NCBI GenBank assembly: GCA_963724625.1
Contig: CAVRVO010000029.1
Location: forward strand, 310,001 to 374,000
From: DATBVX01 sp963724625
GTDB taxonomy: Bacteria; Pseudomonadota; Gammaproteobacteria; Steroidobacterales; Steroidobacteraceae
DNA: 64,000 nt
Reading direction: 5' to 3'
Positions within the stretch are counted from its first letter, which is position 1. Every line of letters begins with the position of its first letter. This document shows positions 18,688 through 26,942 of this stretch, in pieces. The notes below the pieces were generated by a model. That model worked only from the letters and a program-made list of their open reading frames with translations. It was not told where the DNA came from and ran no database searches. The translations under genes and the position numbers were made by a program.

Positions 18688-20019
18688 ATGCCGAACGCTC
18701 CAGCGTCGCAACAGCCCGACCGGGCATACGCCGCCTCAATCGTCACGATCGGTGTGCTGTTTTTCGTGTTCGGGTTCGTCACCTGGATCAACGGCCCACT
18801 CATCACCTTCGTCAAACTCGCCTTCGATCTGGACACGGACGCCAAGGCGTTCCTGGTTACGACCGCCTTCTACATGGCGTACTTTTTTCTGGCGCTCCCC
18901 TCTTCGTGGATCCTCGAGCGCACCGGCATGAAGAAAGGCATGGCGCTCGGGCTGCTCGTCATGGCTGTCGGCAGCTACGTGTTCGGTACTTACGCCACCC
19001 AGCGCCACTATCCGCTCGCGCTCACGGGGTTGTTCATCATCGGCTCGGGTCTCGCGCTGCTGCAGACCGCATCCAATCCCTACATCAGCATTCTCGGCCC
19101 GATCGAAAGCGCGGCTCGTCGAATCAGCATCATGGGAATCTGCAACAAGGTGGCGGGCATCCTGAGTCCGATCGTGCTCGGCGCCCTGGTACTGCAGGGC
19201 ATCGGCCAGCTTGAAGCACGCGTGAGCGCGGCCGCGAGCCCGCAACTGAAGGACGCGATCCTCAACGAGTTCGCGGCCAAGGTGTACACACCTTATCTCG
19301 TGCTCGCGAGCCTGCTGGTGCTGCTGGCGATCTGGATCGTGCGCTCGCCTCTGCCGGAGATACGCGCTGCTGAAGCGAACGCCCAGGGAACGGAGGGCGG
19401 CAGCCAATCGAGGACGAGCCTGTTTCAGTTTCCGCATCTGTGGCTCGGCGCGCTGTGCATTTTTGTTTACGTCGGCGTCGAAGTCCTCGCTGGAGATGCG
19501 ATCGGTACCTATGGCAAGGGCTTTCACATCCCGACCGATCAGACGAAGTACTTCACCGCATTGACCCTCACCGCGATGCTCTTTGGCTATGTCGCCGGCG
19601 TGATCGCAATTCCGCGTTACATCTCGCAACAGCAGGCGCTCAGCATCTCGGCAGTTCTTGGCGTGTTGTTCGCGGTGGCCGCTTTCCTCACGTCCGGATA
19701 CGTATCGGTAGGCTTCGTCGCGGCGCTCGGGCTGGCAAATGCACTGATGTGGCCCGCGATCTTCCCGCTCTCGATCCGCAGCCTCGGCCGGTTCACCGAG
19801 AGAGGCTCAGCGATCCTGATCATGGGCATCGCAGGTGGCGCGATCCTCCCCAACCTGTTCGCGCACCTCAAGGATCACTTCAACTTCCAGGCCGTGTTCT
19901 TGCTGATCACGGTCCCCTGCTACCTCTACATCCTGTACTTCGGGCTCCGGGGGCACCGCGCCGGTCTGGGCGTGGCAGCCTCGAAAGACGGTTCCGCCCT
20001 CCAGCGGGCGGGCACCTGA
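18688..20019 (+). CDS. Sugar:H+ symporter, FucP/NagP-GluP type MFS
   Basis: 443 residues from the ATG at 18688 (GGGGAG about 11 bases upstream); the frame also opens at a TTG at 18610, which lies inside an operator and is unlikely. Twelve hydrophobic segments are visible. The family signatures are FFVFGFVTWINGPLI in helix 1, LLQTASNPYISILGP, and GICNKVAGILSPIVLG, which define the FHS (fucose/glucose-galactose/NagP) branch. Context with nagA, a NagB-II-like gene and glucokinase points to GlcNAc or glucose uptake across the inner membrane. The two substrates cannot be separated from sequence alone. Confidence 0.88.
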   Translation: MPNAPASQQPDRAYAASIVTIGVLFFVFGFVTWINGPLITFVKLAFDLDTDAKAFLVTTAFYMAYFFLALPSSWILERTGMKKGMALGLLVMAVGSYVFGTYATQRHYPLALTGLFIIGSGLALLQTASNPYISILGPIESAARRISIMGICNKVAGILSPIVLGALVLQGIGQLEARVSAAASPQLKDAILNEFAAKVYTPYLVLASLLVLLAIWIVRSPLPEIRAAEANAQGTEGGSQSRTSLFQFPHLWLGALCIFVYVGVEVLAGDAIGTYGKGFHIPTDQTKYFTALTLTAMLFGYVAGVIAIPRYISQQQALSISAVLGVLFAVAAFLTSGYVSVGFVAALGLANALMWPAIFPLSIRSLGRFTERGSAILIMGIAGGAILPNLFAHLKDHFNFQAVFLLITVPCYLYILYFGLRGHRAGLGVAASKDGSALQRAGT

Positions 20020-20107
20020 GGACAGCACCGCAGCGCGTGATTGAGACGACAAACGCTGCGGCTGTGATACAAGGTAGCGCACCAGCTCGTTGAGAAGGGT
20101 ACTGAGG

Positions 20108-21154
20108 GTGCGCAAAGCGACGATCACGGACGTTGCCAAGCGATCGAAGGTCTCACCGAAGACCGTCTCCCGAGTCATCAACAACGAGCCATCGGTGCGC
20201 GAGCGCACGCGCAACCGCGTGCTCGAAGTGATCTCCGAGCTCAAGTATCACCCCGACATCTCCGCTCGCAATCTGCGCAGCGCCAAGGCCTATGCGATCG
20301 GCCTCGCCTATGACAACCCGAATCCCTACTACGTGATCAGCGTGCAAAGCGGGGTGCTCGCGGCGTGTCGCACTACGGGCTTCGGCCTGCAGATTCACCC
20401 CTGCAATGCCGCCTCGCCCCAGATCGCGGAGGAGTTGCTGGATCTCGCGCGGCGTTCGCGGCTGTCAGGATTGATCCTCGCGCCACCGATGTCGGAGCGA
20501 CCGGAGCTGTTCCAGTACCTGAGCGCCAATGGCGTGCACTTCGTACGCATCATTTCCGCCGCCGAGGATCCCAAGGATGGCTTCCCGTGCGTGTATGTGG
20601 ACGATCGTGATGCCGCATACGCGATCACCGAGCACCTCATTCAACTCGGTCACGAGCGCATCGGGTTCCTGTGGGGCGGCACGGCACACTTGTCCAGTTT
20701 CGAGCGCTACAAGGGCTACCGGCTGGCGCTGGAGCGCTACGGCATCGCACCGGACGAAGCGCTCGAGCTTCCGGGCGATTATTCGTTCGATGATGGCTTT
20801 CGCGGCACGCGCAAGCTCCTGTCGTTGCCGCAGCGTCCGACGGCGATCTTTGGCTCCAATGATGAAATCGCTGCCGGTGCGCTGGTGGCGGCGCGCTCCA
20901 TGGGCCTCGACGTTCCGAACCAGCTCTCGATTGCCGGCTTCGAAGACAGCCCCTTCTCCCGCCAGTCCTGGCCGGCATTGACGACGGCGCGCCAGGCGAC
21001 CGAAGAAATCGCGCGTACCGCGACACTGTTGCTGATCTCGGAGCTGCGTCCCAATGCACTCGGCTCACACAACTTCACCGGGCGCAGTCACGGTTTCAGT
21101 CCTGAGCTCGTGGTTCGCGGCTCCACCGCGCGCGCGCCGGCCTCGAACGGATAG
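20108..21154 (+). CDS. LacI-family transcriptional regulator
   Basis: 348 residues from a GTG at 20108; a TTG at 20090 is an alternative. The N-terminal helix-turn-helix reads ATITDVAKRSKVSPKTVSRVIN, and the hinge is in HPDISARNLRS. A periplasmic-binding-protein-like sugar domain follows (AIGLAYDNPNPYYVISVQ, FPCVYVDDRDAAYAITEHL, PTAIFGSNDEIAAGAL). It lies 88 bp after the permease in the same direction. The two TTGACA-type palindromes at 18432 and 18610 are its probable targets, so it likely represses glk/TonB receptor and the permease until a sugar ligand binds. Confidence 0.93.
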   Translation: MRKATITDVAKRSKVSPKTVSRVINNEPSVRERTRNRVLEVISELKYHPDISARNLRSAKAYAIGLAYDNPNPYYVISVQSGVLAACRTTGFGLQIHPCNAASPQIAEELLDLARRSRLSGLILAPPMSERPELFQYLSANGVHFVRIISAAEDPKDGFPCVYVDDRDAAYAITEHLIQLGHERIGFLWGGTAHLSSFERYKGYRLALERYGIAPDEALELPGDYSFDDGFRGTRKLLSLPQRPTAIFGSNDEIAAGALVAARSMGLDVPNQLSIAGFEDSPFSRQSWPALTTARQATEEIARTATLLLISELRPNALGSHNFTGRSHGFSPELVVRGSTARAPASNG

Positions 21155-21257
21155 ATCCCCGCATTCCCAGGCCGCGGGCACCGGTATCCGCCGGCCGCCG
21201 CGATGCTGTTCATGACCGGATCATCGGCAGGCCTTCAGGTCATCAAGTCCTTTGATG

Positions 21258-21276
21258 TACCACTTAAATACCACTA
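21258..21276 (-). promoter_or_regulatory. GntR/HutC-type operator, distal copy
   Basis: Read on the minus strand this is TAGTGGTATTTAAGTGGTA, 17 of 19 identical to the site at 21350-21368 on the plus strand. It contains two direct TGGTA half-sites 11 bp apart. TGGTAT half-sites resemble those of HutC-subfamily regulators of amino-sugar catabolism (DasR/NagR TGGTCTAGACCA-like sites). Confidence 0.6.
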
Positions 21277-21349
21277 TCTCGAGGGCGCTATCAGCTCAAG
21301 TAGCACATTTAGGGCCTGTTTTCTGATCCTGATAAGCCGATCTCGTCAT

Positions 21350-21368
21350 TAGTGGTATCTAACTGGTA
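21350..21368 (+). promoter_or_regulatory. GntR/HutC-type operator, proximal copy overlapping promoter
   Basis: TAGTGGTATCTAACTGGTA, 34 bp upstream of the GntR regulator start. The second half-site runs into TATTAT (21367-21372), a plausible -10 box, so binding would block transcription of the gntR-SIS-nagA-pgl operon. Inverted partner at 21258-21276. Confidence 0.65.
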
Positions 21369-21401
21369 TTATTGCTTGCCTCAGGATCAGAGCGGTTGTC
21401 G

Positions 21402-22151
21402 ATGGAAATCCTGTTCAACGATCTCAAACGCCTCAATCGGCCGCGCAATCCGGACAGCACACCGCTGTACGAGCGCCTGCAGCGCGTGCTTCACAATGCA
21501 ATCGAAGCTGGATCGCTGCAGCCCGGCCGGGCTTTGCCGAGCGAACGCGAGCTCGCGAAGCTCGCCTCGCTGTCACGCGTCACAGTGCGCAAGGCGATTG
21601 CTGCCCTGGTCTCCAAGGGCCTTCTCACTCAAAGGCACGGCGCCGGTACATTTGTGTCGGAGCGGATCGTCAAGTCGTTTTCAACGCTGACGAGCTTCAC
21701 GGACGATCTGCGGGCACGGGGCCTCAATCCTCGCTCGCGGTTCCTCGATCGCAGCGTCGGCGAGGTGACGCCTGATGAAGCGATGGCGCTCGGGTTGTCG
21801 CCAGGAGAACTGGTGATCAGGCTCTACCGCCTGCGCTTCGCGGGCGAGGAACCTCTGGCGATCGAGCGCAGCGCCGTCCCCCACTCCATTCTTTCCGACC
21901 CACTGCGCGTGAAGTCCTCGCTCTACGAAGCGCTGGAGCGCGTCGGTTGTCGCCCCAAGCGTGCCCTGCAGCGACTGCGGGCGATCACTCTCGATGCCGA
22001 GCAGAGCCGACTGTTGTCCATCCCACGAGGCACTGCCGGTCTGATGATCGAGCGGCGTGCCTTTCTCGATGATGGGCGTGCGGTCGAATACACGCGCTCG
22101 CTCTATCGGGGCGATGCGTACGATTTCGTCGCCGAGCTGAATAGTGAATAG
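21402..22151 (+). CDS. GntR-family (HutC subfamily) regulator of amino-sugar catabolism
   Basis: 249 residues from the ATG at 21402. The N-terminal winged helix shows PLYERLQRVLHNAIEAG, LPSERELAKLASLSRVTVRKAI and QRHGAGTFV. The C-terminal UTRA effector domain starts near residue 85 (SFTDDLRARGLNPRSRFL) and ends with RAFLDDGRAVEYTRSLYRGDAYDF. HutC/UTRA regulators of this type (DasR, NagR, NagQ) respond to GlcNAc-6-P or GlcN-6-P. It is the first gene of an operon with the SIS protein, nagA and pgl, and is probably autoregulated through the two inverted sites upstream. Confidence 0.92.
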   Translation: MEILFNDLKRLNRPRNPDSTPLYERLQRVLHNAIEAGSLQPGRALPSERELAKLASLSRVTVRKAIAALVSKGLLTQRHGAGTFVSERIVKSFSTLTSFTDDLRARGLNPRSRFLDRSVGEVTPDEAMALGLSPGELVIRLYRLRFAGEEPLAIERSAVPHSILSDPLRVKSSLYEALERVGCRPKRALQRLRAITLDAEQSRLLSIPRGTAGLMIERRAFLDDGRAVEYTRSLYRGDAYDFVAELNSE

Positions 22152-22167
22152 GGGAGCGCTCGAGAGC

Positions 22168-23241
22168 ATGGCCCGACCACCGCGCACCCCGGCCCCAGGG
22201 CAACTCAGCCCCAGACCCGAAGACACACTGATGTTCAGTGAGTCCGCGCAGAGCAGCGCCGCGGTTGCGCGCCAGATCGAACTCAACACCGCGTTGGTGC
22301 GTAGCCTCGCCGCAGATCTTCGGGCCAGGCCGCCACGCTTCATCGTGACCAGTGCGCGGGGGAGCTCAGATCACGCCGCCACTTTTGCCAAGTACGTCTT
22401 CGAAACCCAGCTCGGCGTTGTGACGGCCTCCGCCGCTCCTTCCGTCAATTCCCTCTATGGCTCGACGCAGGATCTTTCCGAGGTGCTGTTCATCGCGATT
22501 TCGCAGTCGGGGCGTAGCCCAGACCTGTTGCGCCAGGCGGAAGCGGCACGAGCTGCGGGCGCCCGCGTCGTCACCCTGGTGAATGCATCCGACTCACCTC
22601 TGGCCGCGTTGGCCGACACGGTGATCGAGCTGCGCGCCGGCCCCGAGCGTAGCGTGGCGGCGACCAAGAGCTATATCTGCTCGCTCGCCGCGATCCTTCT
22701 CCTGGCAGCCCATTGGAAAGAGGATGCGCGGTTGCTCGACGCGCTGCAGACACTCCCTTCCAAGCTGACCGAAGCGTGGGAGATGGACTGGTCGGAGGTG
22801 GTGGAATCGCTTGCCGATGCACGGAATCTCTTCGTCCTGGCACGCGGCCTCGGGCTTGGCGTGGCACAAGAAGCAGCGCTCAAGCTCAAGGAGACCTGTG
22901 GTCTGCATGCGGAGGCCTTCAGTGGCGCCGAGGTAATGCATGGGCCGATGACACTCGTGGACGCGGGATTTCCGATCGTCTGTTTTACCCAGGATGATGA
23001 GACCCGGCCTGGTCTCGTGAGCCTGACCGAAGAGTTCGCGGCACGCGGCGCCCGCGTTCTACTCGCGGCGAGCGGCGCTGCTGGACCGGGGGTGCTTCCG
23101 GTTCCCGCCATTGGGCATCCGGCCTGCACGCCGTTGCTCGAAATTCAAAGTTTCTATCGAGCGGTGAACGCGCTCGCGTTGCGACGTGGGCGCAATCCCG
23201 ATGCGCCCCCAAGTTTGCGCAAAGTCACGCAGACCGTGTGA
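22168..23241 (+). CDS. SIS-domain glucosamine-6-phosphate deaminase, NagB-II/GlmS-like
   Basis: 357 residues from the ATG at 22168 (GGGGAG about 11 bases upstream); a GTG at 22144 is an alternative. Two SIS sugar-isomerase domains are visible, with FIVTSARGSSDHAATFAKY, the phosphosugar loop AISQSGRSPDLL, and KLKETCGLHAEAFSGAEVMHGP in the second domain. The N-terminal glutaminase domain of GlmS is absent. This is the architecture of NagB-II, which deaminates and isomerises glucosamine-6-phosphate to fructose-6-phosphate. It is followed by nagA with stop/start overlap TGATG, which supports that role. Confidence 0.9.
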   Translation: MARPPRTPAPGQLSPRPEDTLMFSESAQSSAAVARQIELNTALVRSLAADLRARPPRFIVTSARGSSDHAATFAKYVFETQLGVVTASAAPSVNSLYGSTQDLSEVLFIAISQSGRSPDLLRQAEAARAAGARVVTLVNASDSPLAALADTVIELRAGPERSVAATKSYICSLAAILLLAAHWKEDARLLDALQTLPSKLTEAWEMDWSEVVESLADARNLFVLARGLGLGVAQEAALKLKETCGLHAEAFSGAEVMHGPMTLVDAGFPIVCFTQDDETRPGLVSLTEEFAARGARVLLAASGAAGPGVLPVPAIGHPACTPLLEIQSFYRAVNALALRRGRNPDAPPSLRKVTQTV

Positions 23242-24392
23242 TGACCACCGCACTCGTCAACGGCAGGATTCTCCTCGCGGAGGGATTTGTCGCAGATCGG
23301 GCGGTCGTCATCGAAGGCGACAGGATCACCGCCCTCCTCGGCCGCGACGATCCACGCGTGGCCGGCTCGCAGCAACATGATCTCGAAGGCCGAAGACTCG
23401 TGCCCGGATTCATTGACTGCCAGGTGAACGGCGGTGGCGGTGTGTTGCTCAACGATGAACCGACGGTCGAGTCGGTCAGGCGCATCGTGGCCGCACATCG
23501 CAGCTTCGGGACCACGGGACTCCTGCCGACGCTGATCACGACGGATGTAGACGTGATGCGGGCGGCGATCGATGCGGTGCGTGGTGCGATGCTCGCGCGT
23601 GACTCTGGTGTGCTCGGTATCCATTTCGAAGGGCCCTTGCTCTCCCCGGCACGTCCGGGCGTTCATGACACCGCGCGCTTTCGTGAGCTTGATCCTGAGC
23701 TCGTGGATCTCATTTGCTCGTTGGGCATGGGCCGAACCTTACTGACGATTGCTCCGGAGCGCGTGCCGCTGGCAGCGATCCGCGAGCTGACAGCGCGCGG
23801 CATCATCCTCTGCGCCGGGCACACAGGTGCCGACTACGCCACCGCACGCGCGGCCCTCGCGGCCGGTGTTCGGGGCGTCACACATCTGTTCAATGCGATG
23901 TCACCGCTGCAATCACGGGATCCGGGCATGGTCGGCGCGGCCCTCGATGACCCGGACTGCTGGTGCGGTCTCATCGTCGACGGCTATCACGTGCACCCGG
24001 CGGCACTACGCGTCGCAGTCGCCGCGAAGCGGCGCGGTCGCATGCTGTTGGTGACGGATGCGATGTCCTCGGTCGGATCGAACCAGACTTCCTTCATGCT
24101 CGGTGATGAACTCGTCGATTGCACCGAAGGAGTTTGCAAGACCGCCGCCGGAGTTCTCGCCGGCTCGGCGCTCGACATGGGCACGGCGCTCCGTAATGCC
24201 GTGCGTCTGCTCAATCTGCCCGTCGATGAGGCGGCGCGAATGGCGGCCACCTATCCGGCCGAGTTTCTGAACCTCTCGGCGGAGCGGGGTCGCATCGCGG
24301 TTGGCGCCCGCGCGGATCTGGTGGAACTCGATAGTGACCTCAATGTGCGGCGCGTGTGGGTCGGAGGCATGCCACAGTCCCAGGGCAACTAG
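23241..24392 (+). CDS. nagA: N-acetylglucosamine-6-phosphate deacetylase
   Basis: 383 residues, an amidohydrolase that removes acetate from GlcNAc-6-P. Motifs are FIDCQVNGGGGVLLND near the N-terminus, the metal glutamate in GIHFEGPLLSPARPGVHD, histidines in CAGHTGADYA and VTHLFNAMSPLQSRDPG, and the catalytic aspartate in LLVTDAMSSVGS. These correspond to E131, H195, H216 and D273 of the E. coli enzyme. The ATG overlaps the preceding stop by one base. A GTG three bases earlier is also possible. Confidence 0.96.
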   Translation: MTTALVNGRILLAEGFVADRAVVIEGDRITALLGRDDPRVAGSQQHDLEGRRLVPGFIDCQVNGGGGVLLNDEPTVESVRRIVAAHRSFGTTGLLPTLITTDVDVMRAAIDAVRGAMLARDSGVLGIHFEGPLLSPARPGVHDTARFRELDPELVDLICSLGMGRTLLTIAPERVPLAAIRELTARGIILCAGHTGADYATARAALAAGVRGVTHLFNAMSPLQSRDPGMVGAALDDPDCWCGLIVDGYHVHPAALRVAVAAKRRGRMLLVTDAMSSVGSNQTSFMLGDELVDCTEGVCKTAAGVLAGSALDMGTALRNAVRLLNLPVDEAARMAATYPAEFLNLSAERGRIAVGARADLVELDSDLNVRRVWVGGMPQSQGN

Positions 24393-24401
24393 GTACCACA
24401 G

Positions 24402-25100
24402 ATGCAGATTTTCATTGGCCGGGATCCAGCAAACGCCGCCGCGATGGCCGCGGACTGGTTCGCAGCACGCATCACCGAGGATGTGAGTAAGCGTGGCCGC
24501 TGCGTCATCGCGCTGAGTGGCGGCCAGACGCCGTGGAAGATGCTGGAAGAACTGATCACGCGCGACGTGCCGTGGCACGCACTGCAAGTGGCGCAGGTCG
24601 ACGAGCGTGTCGTCACGATCGAAGACCCGCGCCGCAACTTTGCACACATTCATGACCTGCTGTGCAAGCGTGGACGACTCGACGAGAAGCAGCTGCACGC
24701 AATTCCGGTCGAGCGTCCCGATCCCGACCTCGCCGCGCGGGAGTACGCCAAGACGCTGGAAGACCTGGTGGGCTCACCGCCAATCATCGATATAGTGCAG
24801 CTCGGCCTGGGATCAGACGGTCACACAGCGTCCCTCGCCCCTGCTGATGCGACGTTGAAGATCACGGATCGTGACGCTACGGCAACCGGACTCCAGGCCG
24901 GCACCCGACGTGTGACGCTCACCCTGCCGTGCATCAATCGCGCCCGTGCGCGTCTCTGGCTGGTCAACGGCGCAGAAAAAGCCCTGCGCCTGCGCGAGCT
25001 GATCAAGGGACAGGGAGATATCCCTGCGACTCGCGTGTCGCGCGACGACACGGTGGTGTTCGCCGATGCCGCCGCTGCAACCGCGCCGAGTTCAGGCTGA
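24402..25100 (+). CDS. pgl: 6-phosphogluconolactonase
   Basis: 232 residues of the SOL/DevB family (NagB-like fold). Visible motifs are IALSGGQTPWKMLEEL, the WHALQVAQVDERVV segment, and LGLGSDGHTASLAP, the signature that separates lactonases from GlcN-6-P deaminases. It hydrolyses 6-phosphogluconolactone in the oxidative pentose phosphate or Entner-Doudoroff route. It follows nagA by 9 bp in the same operon, and its end overlaps the convergent gnd by 9 bp. The family resemblance to NagB makes confusion possible, but DGHTASL-type context and the SIS deaminase upstream favour Pgl. Confidence 0.9.
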   Translation: MQIFIGRDPANAAAMAADWFAARITEDVSKRGRCVIALSGGQTPWKMLEELITRDVPWHALQVAQVDERVVTIEDPRRNFAHIHDLLCKRGRLDEKQLHAIPVERPDPDLAAREYAKTLEDLVGSPPIIDIVQLGLGSDGHTASLAPADATLKITDRDATATGLQAGTRRVTLTLPCINRARARLWLVNGAEKALRLRELIKGQGDIPATRVSRDDTVVFADAAAATAPSSG

Positions 25101-26012
25101 CGGACCTTCCTTCTTGATCTCGTGACCACCGAAAGCATTACGCATTCCGGCCAGGAGTCGTGCCGCATAGTCGTTTCTGCCCTGGCTGGCGAAGCGCATC
25201 ATCAGTGCGAGGCTCATCACCGGTGCGGGCACACCGAGTTCGACAGCTTCCAGTGCGGTCCAGCGCCCCTCGCCAGAATCGGCGACCACAGGCGCCGCAT
25301 CCGCCAACCGCGCGCTCTCTGTGAGTAATGGTGCCGTGAGATCGAGGAGCCAGGAACGGATCACACTGCCGTGGCGCCAGCACTCGGCAATCGCACCCAG
25401 ATCGAGCCCAAACTCCTTCTTCTCCCGCATGAGTGCAAACCCTTCGGCGTAGGCCTGCATCAGCCCGTACTCGATGCCGTTGTGAATCATCTTGACGAAG
25501 TGACCTGAGCCGGCGGATCCGCAGTGCACCCAGCCCTCGTCCGGCGCGGGCGCCAACAACTCGGCGAATGGTCGCACGTGCGCAATGGCCTCCGCCGAGC
25601 CCCCCAGCATCAGCGCGTAACCAACCTCGAGTCCCCAGATTCCGCCCGAGACGCCCGCATCGACAAACAGAATGCCGCGCGATTGCAGTTCCGTGGCGTG
25701 CCGCATGCTGTCGCGATAGTAGGCATTGGCTCCATCAACGATCACATCGCCCGCCTGCATCCGCGCAGCGAGAGCCTGCATGATTCCTTCACTCGGCGCG
25801 CCGGCGGGCAGCATGAGCCACACGACTCGTGGAGACTTCAGACCTGCGACGAGCGTGTCGAGCGAATCGGTCGCGGTGAGGCCCGCTTCATCGCGGAACG
25901 CGGCGTGCTTCGCCGCCGAACGGTCGAAACCGATGACAGTGACTTTGCGGCGCGCGAGCCGGCGCGCCATGTTGCCACCCATGCGGCCAAGTCCTACGAT
26001 TCCGATCTGCAC
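25092..26012 (-). CDS. gnd: 6-phosphogluconate dehydrogenase, decarboxylating, short form
   Basis: 306 residues, much shorter than the 470-residue E. coli Gnd, matching the short GntZ/YqeC-like forms that are often NAD-preferring. The Rossmann motif is GIVGLGRMGGNMARRL at the N-terminus, with a basic RRKVTVIGFDRS that has aspartate at the cofactor-specificity position, consistent with NAD+. The substrate motif DAGVSGGIWGLEVGYALMLGG and catalytic lysine region FVKMIHNGIEYGLMQAYAEG are intact. It oxidises 6-phosphogluconate to ribulose-5-phosphate. That product could feed the cbbP reaction encoded in this window. Confidence 0.92.
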   Translation of the reverse strand: MQIGIVGLGRMGGNMARRLARRKVTVIGFDRSAAKHAAFRDEAGLTATDSLDTLVAGLKSPRVVWLMLPAGAPSEGIMQALAARMQAGDVIVDGANAYYRDSMRHATELQSRGILFVDAGVSGGIWGLEVGYALMLGGSAEAIAHVRPFAELLAPAPDEGWVHCGSAGSGHFVKMIHNGIEYGLMQAYAEGFALMREKKEFGLDLGAIAECWRHGSVIRSWLLDLTAPLLTESARLADAAPVVADSGEGRWTALEAVELGVPAPVMSLALMMRFASQGRNDYAARLLAGMRNAFGGHEIKKEGPSA

Positions 26013-26086
26013 GCTCGTTCTCCAGGGCTGCGACGCTGAGAGCGAATTATAGGGAACCGCGACGCACGCATGGCATCGAAAGCGAC

Positions 26087-26920
26087 ATGATCAACCCGCA
26101 GCTGGCCGCAACCGGGCGAGAGCTGCCCTGGCGGGTCGACAACATCAACTTTGCGCGCATCGACGCAAGCCTGGTCGCGGGTGATGAGCGGCTGTTTTTC
26201 CTGCTGGCATCGGCATCGTTCATCGAATCTGGCGCCAGCCTCTACACCCGCAATCTCATCGAACATTTCCGTGATGATCCCGCCGCCAGCGACTGGCTCG
26301 CCGGATGCTGGGAACCCGAAGAGCTCCAGCATGGACGTGCGCTGCAAAGATACGTGCAGACGGTCTGGCCCGGGTTCGACTGGCACGATGCCTACGGGCG
26401 GTTCCTCACCGACTACGGCGCCCTCTGTACACCCGAGGTGCTGCAGCCGATTCGTGTCCTCGAGTTCGCAAGGCGCTGCGTAGTCGAGACCGGTACCGCC
26501 ACGTATTACCGCATGCTGTACGAGGCTGCCCCCGAGCCGGTGCTGCGCGAGATTCTCGACCACATTCGCCGCGACGAGGTGCAGCACTTCAAGCATTTCT
26601 ACCGATTCTTCCGTTCGCATATGGCGGCTGAGGGCATCTCACGGCGACGCGTCGCGGCGGTGCTGGTGCGCCGGGCTCTGGAGAGCACGCAGGAAGACGG
26701 CTACTGCGCATTCCGCCATGCCTACCAGCAACGGTATCCGCAGAGATCCGACGTGAAGGGCGCATTTCGCGCCTTCCTCAATGAAGTTCACCGCATTGCC
26801 CTGCGGCACTACCCGCATCGCATGGCAGCCGAGATGTTCCTCAGCCCGCTGGGTCTCAGCCCAGTGATGCGCCGACCCGCCACCTGGATGCTGGCGCGCG
26901 CGCTGCGCTTCGGGCTCTGA
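26087..26920 (+). CDS. Orphan diiron ferritin-like protein
   Basis: 277 residues, no signal peptide, mostly helical. A complete carboxylate-bridged diiron ligand set is visible in canonical order: E47 (SFIESGA), E79xxH82 (EPEELQH), E134 (CVVETGTATYY) and E164xxH167 (RDEVQHFKH). The pattern resembles acyl-ACP desaturase/ferritin-like superfamily members. It could be an oxygenase, desaturase-like or peroxide-scavenging protein; no specific family is recognised with certainty. It stands alone between gnd and phoD with no obvious redox partner. Confidence 0.75.
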   Translation: MINPQLAATGRELPWRVDNINFARIDASLVAGDERLFFLLASASFIESGASLYTRNLIEHFRDDPAASDWLAGCWEPEELQHGRALQRYVQTVWPGFDWHDAYGRFLTDYGALCTPEVLQPIRVLEFARRCVVETGTATYYRMLYEAAPEPVLREILDHIRRDEVQHFKHFYRFFRSHMAAEGISRRRVAAVLVRRALESTQEDGYCAFRHAYQQRYPQRSDVKGAFRAFLNEVHRIALRHYPHRMAAEMFLSPLGLSPVMRRPATWMLARALRFGL

Positions 26921-26942
26921 TCGCAACGTCAGAACTTGCGGG

